Positions 21,184 through 29,300 are shown, counted from the first letter of the stretch. The stretch: DNA of 64,000 bases from Serratia grimesii NBRC 13537 (GCF_001590905.1 NZ_BCTT01000003.1:1-64000), one strand, 5' to 3'. The notes: generated from the sequence alone by a model not told the origin. Made by a program: numbers and translations.

Positions 21184-21324
21184 GGTATCAACCTACACGA
21201 GTCAACGAGATAGCACGTCACTCACCCTACTGACAGAAATTGACAGTGGCAGCCTTTAAGCTTGGCACTCCTGCGAGGGATTCGACCTCGCTCTACACCA
21301 ACAAATGCAGGGAGCTACACCCCA

Positions 21325-21900
21325 ATGAAGCGCGCCATCACCGTTATTACTGACAATTTTTCCGATTGGGAAACAGCGTTAATCAACTCAACTTGCCGGG
21401 GTTATTATGGTTTCGATGTCCGCTTTGCGGCCCCACAAGGCGTCCCAGTCATCTCCTCCAGTGGAATGCTTGTGACACCGCAATTGCCAATCGAGGCCAT
21501 CCCGCTGGACGAAATTGATTTATTAATCATTTGCGGTGGTACGGCATGGCAGACAGAACACGCACCGAATATCAGCAGTCTGGTGGCTGATGCACACCGT
21601 AAAAATATCGTTGTCGCAGGTATTTGCGATGGAACTCGCGTGTTGGCGCAAGCGGGTGTGCTTGATAACTGCCGTCATACCTCTAATTCGGCGGAAAACT
21701 TGTCGTCAGTATCAGGCTATCGGGGAGCAGCGTGCTATCAAGATGTACCTTATGCCGTGGCCGATCAGCGCGTTGTGACAGCGCCGGGGAGCGCCCCCGT
21801 CAGCTTTATGACAGAAATTTTAGCGATGTTGGGGATCAGCGACAGTAACATTCAGGCTTATCAGGCAATGCATGCGGCCGAGCACAGTAAGCCGGCTTAA
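21325..21900 (+). CDS. DJ-1/PfpI-family protein
   Basis: A 191-residue class I glutamine-amidotransferase-like protein of the DJ-1/PfpI superfamily. The nucleophile elbow is AGICDGT with C101; the usual GICHG histidine is replaced by D102. ICGGTAW at 69-75 and an N-terminal Rossmann-like strand (KRAITVITD) are as in the family. Members are proteases, glyoxalases, isonitrile hydratases or transcription co-factors; none can be assigned here. Start at 21325 after AGGGAGC. It is transcribed toward the anti-sigma gene. Confidence 0.8.
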   Translation: MKRAITVITDNFSDWETALINSTCRGYYGFDVRFAAPQGVPVISSSGMLVTPQLPIEAIPLDEIDLLIICGGTAWQTEHAPNISSLVADAHRKNIVVAGICDGTRVLAQAGVLDNCRHTSNSAENLSSVSGYRGAACYQDVPYAVADQRVVTAPGSAPVSFMTEILAMLGISDSNIQAYQAMHAAEHSKPA

Positions 21901-21939
21901 CCCGCTGGCGCGATGATCACCGAAAAAGTCCGTAAGCCA

Positions 21940-22602
21940 CTAAAGTGAAACTAGCTGCCCAGCGTACAGAACTGGCCCTGTAGGCTGGCCAGTTGGCGAA
22001 CCACCGGCTGGCTCCAGGCTGATGGCGATGGTCATTCCCCTGGCTAACTGAATCTGATCCAGTGTCAGTCTGGTCACGTCTTTTGCCGCAACCAAACCCA
22101 AAGACACCGGTTTTTCCCCGGCAGGTATCGCCCACAGTTGCAGACTGTTTGTCGCAGCAATTTGTTGCGGATTAATGGGGGTGAGTTGCAGATGCTTCAC
22201 CGCTTTGTCCAGGCTCAAAATCCACTGCTCGCTACCAGTTTGCCCGCTACTCAGCACCAACGCAGGGGTAAACTCGGGTGTTTGTTCGATAAAACGCGGC
22301 ACCAACACCACTGCGGCCAAACCGGCTGCGAGTGCCCAAGCAAGATAATCCCAGCGCCACCGGCGTTGGCGTGCTAAGGGTGGCAGGCTAAGCTGGATTT
22401 TCTTCCATACCCGTTCAGGCGGCGTGATCGGTATCAAGGCGTGATCGAGAGGAGCTAGCAACCGCTGCCAACGCGCCACCAATACGGCCAGCTCTGGTTC
22501 GTGGCGAATTCGCTGTTCCAGTTTGAATCTCGCCGGACCGCGCAGCGTGCCTAACGCATACTCCGCAGCCAGGGCTGAGTCGTACTCCCCCCGGTTTTTC
22601 AT
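21940..22602 (-). CDS. Anti-sigma factor, RskA-type
   Basis: A 220-residue single-pass inner-membrane protein: a cytosolic N-terminal anti-sigma domain (EYALGTLRGPARFKLEQR around 14-31), one transmembrane helix at about 86-103, and a periplasmic RskA C-terminal domain with the AVKHLQLTP, LQLWAIPAG and SLEPAGGSPTG blocks. It overlaps the sigma gene by 4 bases (ATGA) and is expected to hold that sigma factor at the membrane until regulated proteolysis. The signal sensed is unknown. Confidence 0.85.
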   Translation of the reverse strand: MKNRGEYDSALAAEYALGTLRGPARFKLEQRIRHEPELAVLVARWQRLLAPLDHALIPITPPERVWKKIQLSLPPLARQRRWRWDYLAWALAAGLAAVVLVPRFIEQTPEFTPALVLSSGQTGSEQWILSLDKAVKHLQLTPINPQQIAATNSLQLWAIPAGEKPVSLGLVAAKDVTRLTLDQIQLARGMTIAISLEPAGGSPTGQPTGPVLYAGQLVSL

Positions 22603-23159
22603 AATCCCACGCAGTCTTTTAGATGGTCGAGAGCTCGGCGGATCCAGCTTTTAACCGTGCCAAGCGGTTGTTGAAGATAAACGGAGACTTCACCGTGCGA
22701 CATCCCCTGATAATAGGCAAGTACGATGCTTTGTCGCTGGTCGATGGGTAAATGCTCCAGACACGCCGAGAGCTTTTGTCCCTCTTGCGAACGCTGTAAC
22801 GCCTCGGCGGGCTCAGCGAAACTGCCAACCTCAACATCAACATCAACAACCTCATCCTCACGTTCTGCCGCCTTCCCACCCGCACTGCGTAACCAGTCAA
22901 TGGCACGGTTGCGTACAATGTGTGTCAGCCAGGTCAGTGGAGAACTGAGCTGCGGATCGTAACTGGCAGCCCGATTCCATACGCTGATGAAACTTTCATG
23001 TAACACTTCTTCTGCCCAGGATTGTCGCCTGAGAATACGCAAGGCAATGGCATACAAACGCGGCGATGTTTGGCGGTAGAGTTGCTCAAAAGCCTGACGA
23101 TCGCCACGACCAATGGCTTTCATCATCGCCACATCATATTCTGGTAAGGGTTCAGTCAT
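22599..23159 (-). CDS. ECF RNA polymerase sigma factor (SigK-like)
   Basis: A 186-residue ECF sigma factor. Region 2 covers about residues 20-65 (FEQLYRQTSPRLYAIALRI and the WAEEVLHESFISVWNRA block); region 4 is the C-terminal helix-turn-helix (SHGEVSVYLQQPLGTVKSWIRRAL). Region 2 and the RskA-type partner suggest the SigK/ECF19 branch. It sits between an upstream fasciclin gene and its anti-sigma, so the three probably make one autoregulated operon. Target promoters were not identified with confidence. Confidence 0.9.
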   Translation of the reverse strand: MTEPLPEYDVAMMKAIGRGDRQAFEQLYRQTSPRLYAIALRILRRQSWAEEVLHESFISVWNRAASYDPQLSSPLTWLTHIVRNRAIDWLRSAGGKAAEREDEVVDVDVEVGSFAEPAEALQRSQEGQKLSACLEHLPIDQRQSIVLAYYQGMSHGEVSVYLQQPLGTVKSWIRRALDHLKDCVGL

Positions 23160-23174
23160 GTCCCATCCTGATTA

Positions 23175-23207
23175 AGGTGCGGGGGCTGTCGCTCAGGCCA
23201 CCCGCAC
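23175..23207 (-). promoter_or_regulatory. Hairpin between fasciclin gene and sigma gene
   Basis: On the minus strand GGTGCGGG and CCCGCACC form an 8-bp GC-rich stem in the 64-bp gap, followed by TTAATC rather than a T-run. It could be an attenuator or processing hairpin giving more fasciclin than sigma mRNA. Confidence 0.5.
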
Positions 23208-23223
23208 CAAGTATAGACCCAAT

Positions 23224-23784
23224 TTATTTAGGCATCAGGACGGTATCAATAACATCAATCACCCCATTTTTCTGGTACACATCATAGGTGCTGATATTCG
23301 CTATATTGCCCTTTCCATCTTTAAGCTGAATATTGTGTGGCCCATTGTTCATGATCCACAAAGGTTGCCCATTCACCGTTTTCAATTCAGCTGATCCCTT
23401 ACCGTCATGGATTTTCTTCTCCAGTTGCTTCATGTCATACCTGCCTGCCACGACGTGATAGGTCAGCACACTGGTCAGCAACGCCTTGTTTTCCGGCTTC
23501 AGTAAATTATCAACGGTACCCGCAGGTAATTTGGCAAAAGCAGCATTGGTAGGTGCGAAGACAGTAAATGGCCCTTGCCCCTGCAGGGTATCTACCAGCC
23601 CTGCCGCTTTAACCGCAGCCACCAGTGTTGAATGGTCTTTGGAATTAATCGCATTTTCGATAATGTTTTTACTCGGATACATGGCGGCACCACCGACCAT
23701 AACCTGATCAGACATCATGGCAGCAGCAGACACGCCGCTGAACAGGACAGATGCACATAAAACGCCAGTAATAAGCTTTTTCAT
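23224..23784 (-). CDS. Secreted fasciclin (FAS1) domain protein
   Basis: A 186-residue protein with a signal peptide (1-22) and one FAS1 domain: FAPTNAAF at 76-83 and YHVVAG at 109-114 are the H1 and H2 signatures. FAS1 proteins act in adhesion and in binding small molecules or other proteins outside the cell. The start at 23784 (MKKLITG) has GAGGAA at proper distance; an ATG two codons earlier is too close to it. In mycobacteria SigK/RskA control the FAS1 proteins MPB70/MPB83, so the gene order here suggests this is the main target of the sigma factor behind it. Confidence 0.9.
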   Translation of the reverse strand: MKKLITGVLCASVLFSGVSAAAMMSDQVMVGGAAMYPSKNIIENAINSKDHSTLVAAVKAAGLVDTLQGQGPFTVFAPTNAAFAKLPAGTVDNLLKPENKALLTSVLTYHVVAGRYDMKQLEKKIHDGKGSAELKTVNGQPLWIMNNGPHNIQLKDGKGNIANISTYDVYQKNGVIDVIDTVLMPK

Positions 23785-23903
23785 GACCATTTCCTCGAAG
23801 GTAAGGGAGGTAAAGTTTTGCCTCACATCCGGATATACGTACGAGGAGATGCTTTTGGATGCAGCTGATGAAAAATTATTTAAGCAGTTAAGATCTGTAA
23901 ATG

Positions 23904-23925
23904 AAAAACCCCACAGCCGTGGGGT
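23904..23925 (-). terminator. Terminator of the alpha/beta hydrolase
   Basis: On the minus strand ACCCCAC/GTGGGGT with a 4-base loop, followed by TTTTT. Confidence 0.8.
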
Positions 23926-23942
23926 CTTGGAATGCACAACCT

Positions 23943-24632
23943 TTACGACGCGTTGGCTGCATCATCAATTAAAGCCGCTATTTCCTGAGGGTGTGAAGCG
24001 AGAGAGGCATGACTGGCATTCAACGTAATGACTTTTTTCGCTTTTAACCGTGTTGACATACGTTGTTGATTCTCTGGCGCAATCATCCGGTCGCTACTGG
24101 AGATTTGATACCATGATGGTTTGTGCTTCCACGCAGGCTCAGTAATAGCGTTACCGAAGGTACTGGCCAACGGCGCCTTTTGCGTCACTGCCATCACCAG
24201 AGCTTCATCAGCAGAAAGATCCTGGCAGAAGCTTTCATGAAATTTATCTGCTTTAATCCATAAATAACCGTCACTGTCCGGCACCAGATTCGCCGCCGCA
24301 ACGGGAGGATGTTCTTGCGTAATTCCACCAGGGCTTTCACCAGCATCCGGGGCAAACGCGGCGATATACACCAATCCGACGACATTCGGTAGATTACCCA
24401 TTTCACTAATAACCGCACCGCCATAAGAATGACCGACCAAGAGCACCGGGCCGTCCTGCTGCGCCACCATCTTACGCGTGCGTTCAGCATCATCAGCCAG
24501 CGATGTCAGTGGTACCTCAACGGCGTGAATGGAGTGATAACCCTTACGTGACAATTCGGTAATGACTTTGCTCCAGTGCGCTGCACCGCCCCAAAATCCA
24601 TGCACCAGGACTACTGTAGGTTTTGCATTCAT
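23943..24632 (-). CDS. Alpha/beta hydrolase
   Basis: A 229-residue cytosolic hydrolase. The oxyanion strand VLVHGFWGG (8-16), the nucleophile elbow GHSYGG with S69, and a late NASHASL with the catalytic His near residue 208 make a complete triad. It resembles the EstA/salicylate-esterase-like hydrolases (AB hydrolase 6). No signal peptide. Substrate unknown. Monocistronic, with its own terminator before the fasciclin promoter region. Confidence 0.85.
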   Translation of the reverse strand: MNAKPTVVLVHGFWGGAAHWSKVITELSRKGYHSIHAVEVPLTSLADDAERTRKMVAQQDGPVLLVGHSYGGAVISEMGNLPNVVGLVYIAAFAPDAGESPGGITQEHPPVAAANLVPDSDGYLWIKADKFHESFCQDLSADEALVMAVTQKAPLASTFGNAITEPAWKHKPSWYQISSSDRMIAPENQQRMSTRLKAKKVITLNASHASLASHPQEIAALIDDAANAS

Positions 24633-24789
24633 TACTGATTCCCTCTTTAACGTGGAGGCGCTACGCCAGACCTGTGCAATGAGTGCTGTGATCCTTCCAA
24701 CATCCTCAGCCCTGAATCAAAACGCCTTATATGCCCTGTTGTATATAGTTCACATCCGTCGCTTTCAGCAATAGCTACGAATAGTTAAC

Positions 24790-25341
24790 TCAGGGTCCAT
24801 CCACCCGCGCATTCCATTGAGCCCGTGTTATTTCCCAGATTTCCGTAAGCATACGACCGCCGACATAGTCATTTTCTTTCGTTGCGACCACACGCATACC
24901 GCTATGCTTAGATATACGTCGTGACGCCAGGTTATTTTTTGCCTTGGGTACCCTCAATACAGCTTGCCCCAGCACATTGAACCAGTAATCTGTCACAATC
25001 TGACTGGCTTCCGTCATCAATCCCTGACGTTGCCATTCCTGAGCAAGCCAAAAACCACGGTTGCTGCCATCGCCAAGACTCAGGTTAATCACGCCGATCA
25101 AATGCCGCTCATCCTCTTGCCGTCGGATAGACCAAAACCAGCCAGTACCCGCAGCCATCGCCGGTAATGCAACATGATTGATAAACTCAAGCGCGGCCCC
25201 CTCAGGGTATGGCCAAGGTATTTTGCTGGTCATGTGGCGTACGATTTCCCATCGTGGAAACAAATGCTGAATATCTCCAGCATCTGCGCGTTCCAATGGC
25301 CGTAATACCAATCTAGCGCTGACTAATACGGGAATATTCAT
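24790..25341 (-). CDS. GNAT-family N-acetyltransferase (RimJ/RimL type)
   Basis: A 183-residue acetyl-CoA-dependent acetyltransferase of the Acetyltransf_3 branch: opening with SARLVLRPLERADAGDIQHL and carrying ERHLIGVINL, GFWLAQEWQRQGLMTEAS (acetyl-CoA loop, about 113-130) and NLASRRISKHSGMR, as in RimJ/YjaJ-like enzymes. The start at 25341 follows GGAG by 8 bp. Could modify a protein N terminus or a small amine; not assignable. Confidence 0.85.
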   Translation of the reverse strand: MNIPVLVSARLVLRPLERADAGDIQHLFPRWEIVRHMTSKIPWPYPEGAALEFINHVALPAMAAGTGWFWSIRRQEDERHLIGVINLSLGDGSNRGFWLAQEWQRQGLMTEASQIVTDYWFNVLGQAVLRVPKAKNNLASRRISKHSGMRVVATKENDYVGGRMLTEIWEITRAQWNARVDGP

Positions 25342-25488
25342 GGGACAGTCTCCAATACTTATGGGTGGTCTTGGCAGCAAAACACTCACTCGATGACATT
25401 AAAACTAGGATTTATACCTATTACGATCTAAAATCCCATGTAAAAACAATAAGAAGTAATTTCACCAAAACCGAAAGGGAAGTTTTAC

Positions 25489-25578
25489 ATGAAGGAAATG
25501 ATCTCTATCCTTTTTATCGCAGGCTTGTTGGCGATGCTGTTTTCATGGCTGTTTGTCTATGGCCTCAACATCCATTAG
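25489..25578 (+). CDS. Small membrane protein (29 aa)
   Basis: A 29-codon ORF with an AGGGA site 8 bp before the ATG. The product MKEMISILFIAGLLAMLF continues into a hydrophobic helix ending in VYGLNIH; nearly all of it would span the membrane. No similarity to a named small protein is recognised. It is divergent from the GNAT gene and convergent with yqaE. A longer overlapping plus-strand frame (25365-25739) has no ribosome site and is rejected. Confidence 0.55.
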   Translation: MKEMISILFIAGLLAMLFSWLFVYGLNIH

Positions 25579-25690
25579 GGTCTCATAAAGATAAAAACCC
25601 CGGCACGTACAAACGCCAGGGTCAGTCGTGCTACACGACATTCATGGATGCATTTCCACTGAAAATGCCGGGAATTAGACAGCCTAGCGA

Positions 25691-25849
25691 CTATTGTTTC
25701 GTCTGGATCCAGAAGGCGTGGATCAACCCAGGGAAGTAACCCAGTAAGGTTAAGATGATATTGAGGATAAACGCCCCGCCGATGCCTTTATCAAGCAATA
25801 CACCCAGTGGCGGCAGGATGATGGTAAATACGATTCTCCAAAAGCCCAT
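25691..25849 (-). CDS. yqaE: YqaE/Pmp3-family membrane protein
   Basis: A 52-residue protein with two membrane helices: MGFWRIVFTIILPPLGVLL and the FILNIILTLLGYFPGLIHA segment, the Pmp3/UPF0057 signature, very close to E. coli YqaE. Family members affect membrane potential and salt or cold tolerance. A GAGGTG site lies 6 bp before the ATG. It is one of a cluster of very short membrane-protein genes between 25489 and 26248. Confidence 0.92.
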   Translation of the reverse strand: MGFWRIVFTIILPPLGVLLDKGIGGAFILNIILTLLGYFPGLIHAFWIQTKQ

Positions 25850-26071
25850 AATTGCACCTCATGTTGTTCTATCAGCCTCCAACATATTACATCTGCTTAA
25901 CATTTTCAAATTACCTCATCACTGAATAACCTTATAAACCTGCGGCAGACATAAGTATCCACACATAATGTAGTTATATATTGCAAATTGAACAAACAAT
26001 TAATAAGCGTTGATTATGTGGAATTAAGCTCCTAGAATTTACGGCTTAAAAATACAACTGGGATTGGTTTC

Positions 26072-26248
26072 ATGTCGTCGCTGTGGGTTGCAACACAATA
26101 CTTTTATTTAATTGGCCTGTTCGTTTCTATGATTTTTACCTACTTGGTCAGTCGGGACACCATAAAGATTCGTTTTATCAGTGCATTAACGATTGGTTTG
26201 ACCTGGCCTCTGAGCTTGCCTGTAGTGTTGATGTTCTCCTTGTTCTAG
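26072..26248 (+). CDS. GhoT/OrtT-family membrane toxin
   Basis: A 58-residue, two-helix membrane protein. Its C-terminal part (ISALTIGLTWPLSLPVVL then MFSLF) matches the end of E. coli GhoT and OrtT, which damage the membrane, lower ATP and promote persistence. GhoT is paired with the antisense endoribonuclease antitoxin GhoS; no ghoS-like ORF precedes this gene, so it is closer to orphan OrtT. GGGATTGG precedes the ATG. It faces the siderophore receptor gene, with a shared hairpin at 26261-26285. Confidence 0.75.
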   Translation: MSSLWVATQYFYLIGLFVSMIFTYLVSRDTIKIRFISALTIGLTWPLSLPVVLMFSLF

Positions 26249-26260
26249 CGCTATAGAAAC

Positions 26261-26285
26261 CGCCCCGCCAAATACCGACGGGGCG
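26261..26285. terminator. Hairpin between toxin gene and siderophore receptor
   Basis: CGCCCCG/CGGGGCG, 7-bp stem with an 11-base loop, between convergent genes. Confidence 0.55.
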
Positions 26286-26300
26286 ATACTGGCCCTTTCC

Positions 26301-28418
26301 TCAGAAGTCGTATCCTACCGTTGCCACCACGGTACGTTCCGCTCCCCAGTAGCAATACCCAGTGCCGTAACACGCAGCAACGTACTCTCTGTCCGTCAGG
26401 TTATTCACATTCAATTGCACATAGGCACCTTTCAACGACGGATTAACACGGTCCAAATTCATTCGCACCGAGGCATCCAGCAACGTCACAGAAGGAATAC
26501 GCAGCGTATTTTCATTATCCGCCCACTGTTTACCGATATAACGCACCCCAGTACCAAGTTCCACACCGTAAGCAGCCGCGTATTTTCCCCATAATGATGC
26601 CATTTGTTCTGGCACCAAATACGGTGTATTGCCGTCGTTGCCATCAATCGCATCTTTGAACTTCACTTTGTTATAGGTATAGCCAGCAATCAGATCGAGA
26701 CGATCTGTGAGCTTGCTACGAGCCTCGAGTTCAACGCCCTGAGAATGCACCTTACCGGCAGGCAAATAATAACTTTGCTGTACAACACGGTTGGCTACAT
26801 CTTTCTGCGTCAAATCATAAAGCGCCACGCTGTAGATTGATGAACTGCCTGGTGGCTGATATTTCAAGCCCACCTCATACTGTTCGCTGGTGCTCGGTTT
26901 CAGCATATGCCCGTTCTGATCGGGCAGCGCCTCTGGTGTCACTGCCGTGCTATAGCTGGCATAAGGTGAGAAACCGCTATCAAAGTGATAAAGCAACGAC
27001 GCGCGCCCGCTGAAGTTATCATCATTACGCGCATCGCTGGTGCCCGTATTAAACACCGTATTTTTTGATTCTATCCGGTCAAAACGACCGGACAGATTCA
27101 GATACCAGTTCTGCAGGCTGATTTCGTCCTGTAGATAAAGTCCTGTCTGCTCATAGTGGCGTCTGGAATCGGTCTGTGTCAGGTTGGTTAACCCTGCGCC
27201 ACCGGACACGCCGGTATAGGGATTCACCTTAGAAGCCCCTGCTGACTCGTCCCACAGGTTGTTACGAAAGCGCTGGTAATCCAGGCCCAGCATCACTTTG
27301 TGCTCCAGTAACCCGGTAGCAAAATCCGCTTCAAGTTGGTTATCGACAGCAAACGCATCTAACGACGTCGCCGAACCACTGTAATAACGGTTCAGTAATT
27401 GGTGTTCTGGATCCCAGCCAATCTGGTATACCTGCTGTAATTCAACATTAGAATGGGTATAACTGGCATTTTGCCGGAATGACCAAACATCGTTAAAACT
27501 GTGTGAGAAAGCATAGCTGTAGATTTGCTCCCAACGTTTGAACACATTACGGCTGCTTTCACCATCAAAGAACCCTCGGCCCAGTTTGTCTCCGGAGCTT
27601 GAGTAGAGACTGCCATCTGCCGGCACCGCGCTGTGATAGCCGCCAGAGGGATCCTTTTGCAAATAAGCTTTCAACAGTAACGAGGTATTTTCATCGGGCT
27701 GCCACAGCAATGATGGTGAAATAGCATAGCGTTCTTCGCGCTGGTGGTCATACATGGTTCCACTGCTGCGCGTCATTCCTGTCAATCGATAAGCCCACTG
27801 ATCCGACAATGGACCTGTCACATCAAAAGCGCCACCTTTGGTGCTGTTATTACCGGCACTGAGGTTGACGTGCCCCTGCGTGTCGAATTGTGGCCGCTTG
27901 GACGTCAATGCAACCAACCCGCCCGGAATACTCTGCCCATACATCACCGAAGAAGGCCCTTTGATAATATCGATACGTTCCAGGAACCAGGGATCAACCT
28001 GCAAAGCATTGTAGGTGCCACCGTCACTCAGTAAACGTAAACCATCAAGGAAAGTATTATTAACGTCACCGCCATGGAAACCACGCAACGCAATGGTGTC
28101 ATAGCGCGTCGCACCACCGGAAAAATTGGTAAAAACACCGGGTGCATATTTCAAAGCATCATTAACCGTTTGGCTATTCTGATCGGTCATCTGCTGGCGT
28201 GTAACCACCGAGACAGACTGCGCAGTCAGGACCAATGGCTTGTCGGTTTTATTGGCCCCTTGGCTGGTCGTGGCCTGGTAACCTTGTGTTTGTGCTTCTG
28301 CCGTATCGGCGGGTTTTGCCGTGACGACAAGTGTATCTTCAGCTAACGACGTCAACGGCAACAAGATCGCGAGTGCACATAAAACACACGACCGTTTGAC
28401 AGGAAAAATCATCGGCAT
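26301..28418 (-). CDS. TonB-dependent siderophore receptor
   Basis: A 705-residue outer-membrane receptor: signal peptide about 1-26, TonB box DTLVVTA directly after it, a plug domain (about 50-165, with RGFHGG and SSVMYGQSIPGGLV), and a 22-strand barrel ending in an aromatic residue (VATVGYDF). The AACYGTGYCYWGAER segment near the end, with two cysteines, is typical of FhuA/FoxA/FhuE-type hydroxamate receptors, so ferrioxamine or ferrichrome is a reasonable guess, not a proof. A Fur box at 28532 controls it. Confidence 0.93.
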   Translation of the reverse strand: MPMIFPVKRSCVLCALAILLPLTSLAEDTLVVTAKPADTAEAQTQGYQATTSQGANKTDKPLVLTAQSVSVVTRQQMTDQNSQTVNDALKYAPGVFTNFSGGATRYDTIALRGFHGGDVNNTFLDGLRLLSDGGTYNALQVDPWFLERIDIIKGPSSVMYGQSIPGGLVALTSKRPQFDTQGHVNLSAGNNSTKGGAFDVTGPLSDQWAYRLTGMTRSSGTMYDHQREERYAISPSLLWQPDENTSLLLKAYLQKDPSGGYHSAVPADGSLYSSSGDKLGRGFFDGESSRNVFKRWEQIYSYAFSHSFNDVWSFRQNASYTHSNVELQQVYQIGWDPEHQLLNRYYSGSATSLDAFAVDNQLEADFATGLLEHKVMLGLDYQRFRNNLWDESAGASKVNPYTGVSGGAGLTNLTQTDSRRHYEQTGLYLQDEISLQNWYLNLSGRFDRIESKNTVFNTGTSDARNDDNFSGRASLLYHFDSGFSPYASYSTAVTPEALPDQNGHMLKPSTSEQYEVGLKYQPPGSSSIYSVALYDLTQKDVANRVVQQSYYLPAGKVHSQGVELEARSKLTDRLDLIAGYTYNKVKFKDAIDGNDGNTPYLVPEQMASLWGKYAAAYGVELGTGVRYIGKQWADNENTLRIPSVTLLDASVRMNLDRVNPSLKGAYVQLNVNNLTDREYVAACYGTGYCYWGAERTVVATVGYDF

Positions 28419-28531
28419 GCCTGTAATCCCTGGTAAGTATCATTAATTCGCACTCTATAAGCAGACCAGCCAGTCACACTGAGTAATGCCGTCCATAGAG
28501 GTTTCTTCGGTGCATTTATTTAAATGCAAAT

Positions 28532-28550
28532 AATAATGATAATCACTATC
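28532..28550. promoter_or_regulatory. Fur box of the siderophore receptor
   Basis: AATAATGATAATCACTATC matches 17 of 19 positions of the Fur consensus and lies 114 bp before the receptor start. Confidence 0.85.
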
Positions 28551-28650
28551 TTTATCCATAATGATTTACAATATACGTTGGCTTTTTATGAGCGATCGAA
28601 GCGAGTCAATCCACAAACGCCCTTATAGTCACAGTGGACATAGCTTATTG

Positions 28651-28772
28651 AAAAGAAAAAATGCCAGCACAAGGCTGGCTAGAGAGTTAGAGTAAATGGA
28701 ACAGGAACGTGCCGGATATGGGTGGCGCATAAGGAGACACTCCTTCTCACCCTTACCAGCCAAAAATGATAA
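28651..28772 (-). ncRNA. Probable Fur-controlled small RNA with RyhB-like 3' end
   Basis: On the minus strand a TATAAT box overlaps a Fur box (28768-28786). Just inside lies a 5' hairpin AAGGAG/CTCCTT (28731-28745), then an unpaired stretch, then an intrinsic terminator GCCAGC-CTTGT-GCTGGC (28663-28679) followed by TTTTTT. Length is about 115 nt. The 3' end is nearly that of E. coli RyhB, which ends GCCAGC-CGGGT-GCTGGC-T8, and the GGCACGTTCCTG segment loosely resembles RyhB's middle, although the classic RyhB core is not exact. Hence a RyhB-like or RyhB-analogous iron-stress sRNA, by inference. Confidence 0.6.
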
Positions 28773-28786
28773 CGATTATCATTATA
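28768..28786 (-). promoter_or_regulatory. Fur box overlapping the sRNA promoter
   Basis: GATAACGATTATCATTATA (plus-strand reading) matches about 16 of 19 Fur consensus positions and contains the TATAAT -10 of the minus-strand RNA, the same layout as the ryhB promoter. Confidence 0.75.
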
Positions 28787-28839
28787 TTTTGAAAAGTGCT
28801 TACTATCTTCAACTTTCACAACCACTGGGAGGTTGACCT

Positions 28840-29130
28840 TCAACGAGGTCTGGTGAACCGGGCATACAAACGCCCTATCGTTAACAGCGTGCCCCAAACC
28901 AGAATATTCACCCCACTCCATACGATGAATACATATATAAAGGTTTGATAAATGGGAATCCCTCTATCGGCGGAGAAAGGATTAAAATGCCAAAATCGAA
29001 TAATGACGAAAGGGTTCAAGTTAAACCACTTAAAAAAGAAAGCGACAAGCATTGGCGGAAGGAAAAAATAAAGACCCAGCGTAAAAATCAGCAGATACGC
29101 TGCAAAACGGCTATTTTTATAATCTTTCAT
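28840..29130 (-). CDS. Small two-helix membrane protein, unknown
   Basis: A 96-residue protein with two hydrophobic segments (about 10-36 and 64-85) joined by an aromatic-rich loop (WFNLNPFVIIRFWHFNPF). No family recognised. It lies just upstream of the Fur-controlled sRNA but reads away from the Fur box, so it is probably not iron regulated through it. The coding potential is supported by the membrane pattern and isolation, not by homology. Confidence 0.55.
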   Translation of the reverse strand: MKDYKNSRFAAYLLIFTLGLYFFLPPMLVAFFFKWFNLNPFVIIRFWHFNPFSADRGIPIYQTFIYVFIVWSGVNILVWGTLLTIGRLYARFTRPR

Positions 29131-29300
29131 ATCAATGATTTACCATTAAAATTCAACTAAAAACGCCACAAGCCGTACTGTTTGAACAGACCTGACATGC
29201 ACTGATTAGTTCCCCTTCGGGGGTAAAATAAAGCCTGTTTGGCGTTTCAAATTCATTTAGTTTTTGGGTGCTATAACGCTTGTCAGCTCAGGAGGCTTCA

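Noticed and set aside
21270-21300. tRNA-like T-arm (GCGAG-GGATTCGAC-CTCGC)
   Set aside because: No acceptor, anticodon or D-arm around it; just a short inverted repeat.
25365-25739. 124-codon plus-strand frame
   Set aside because: No ribosome site; overlaps yqaE and a better small ORF in another frame.
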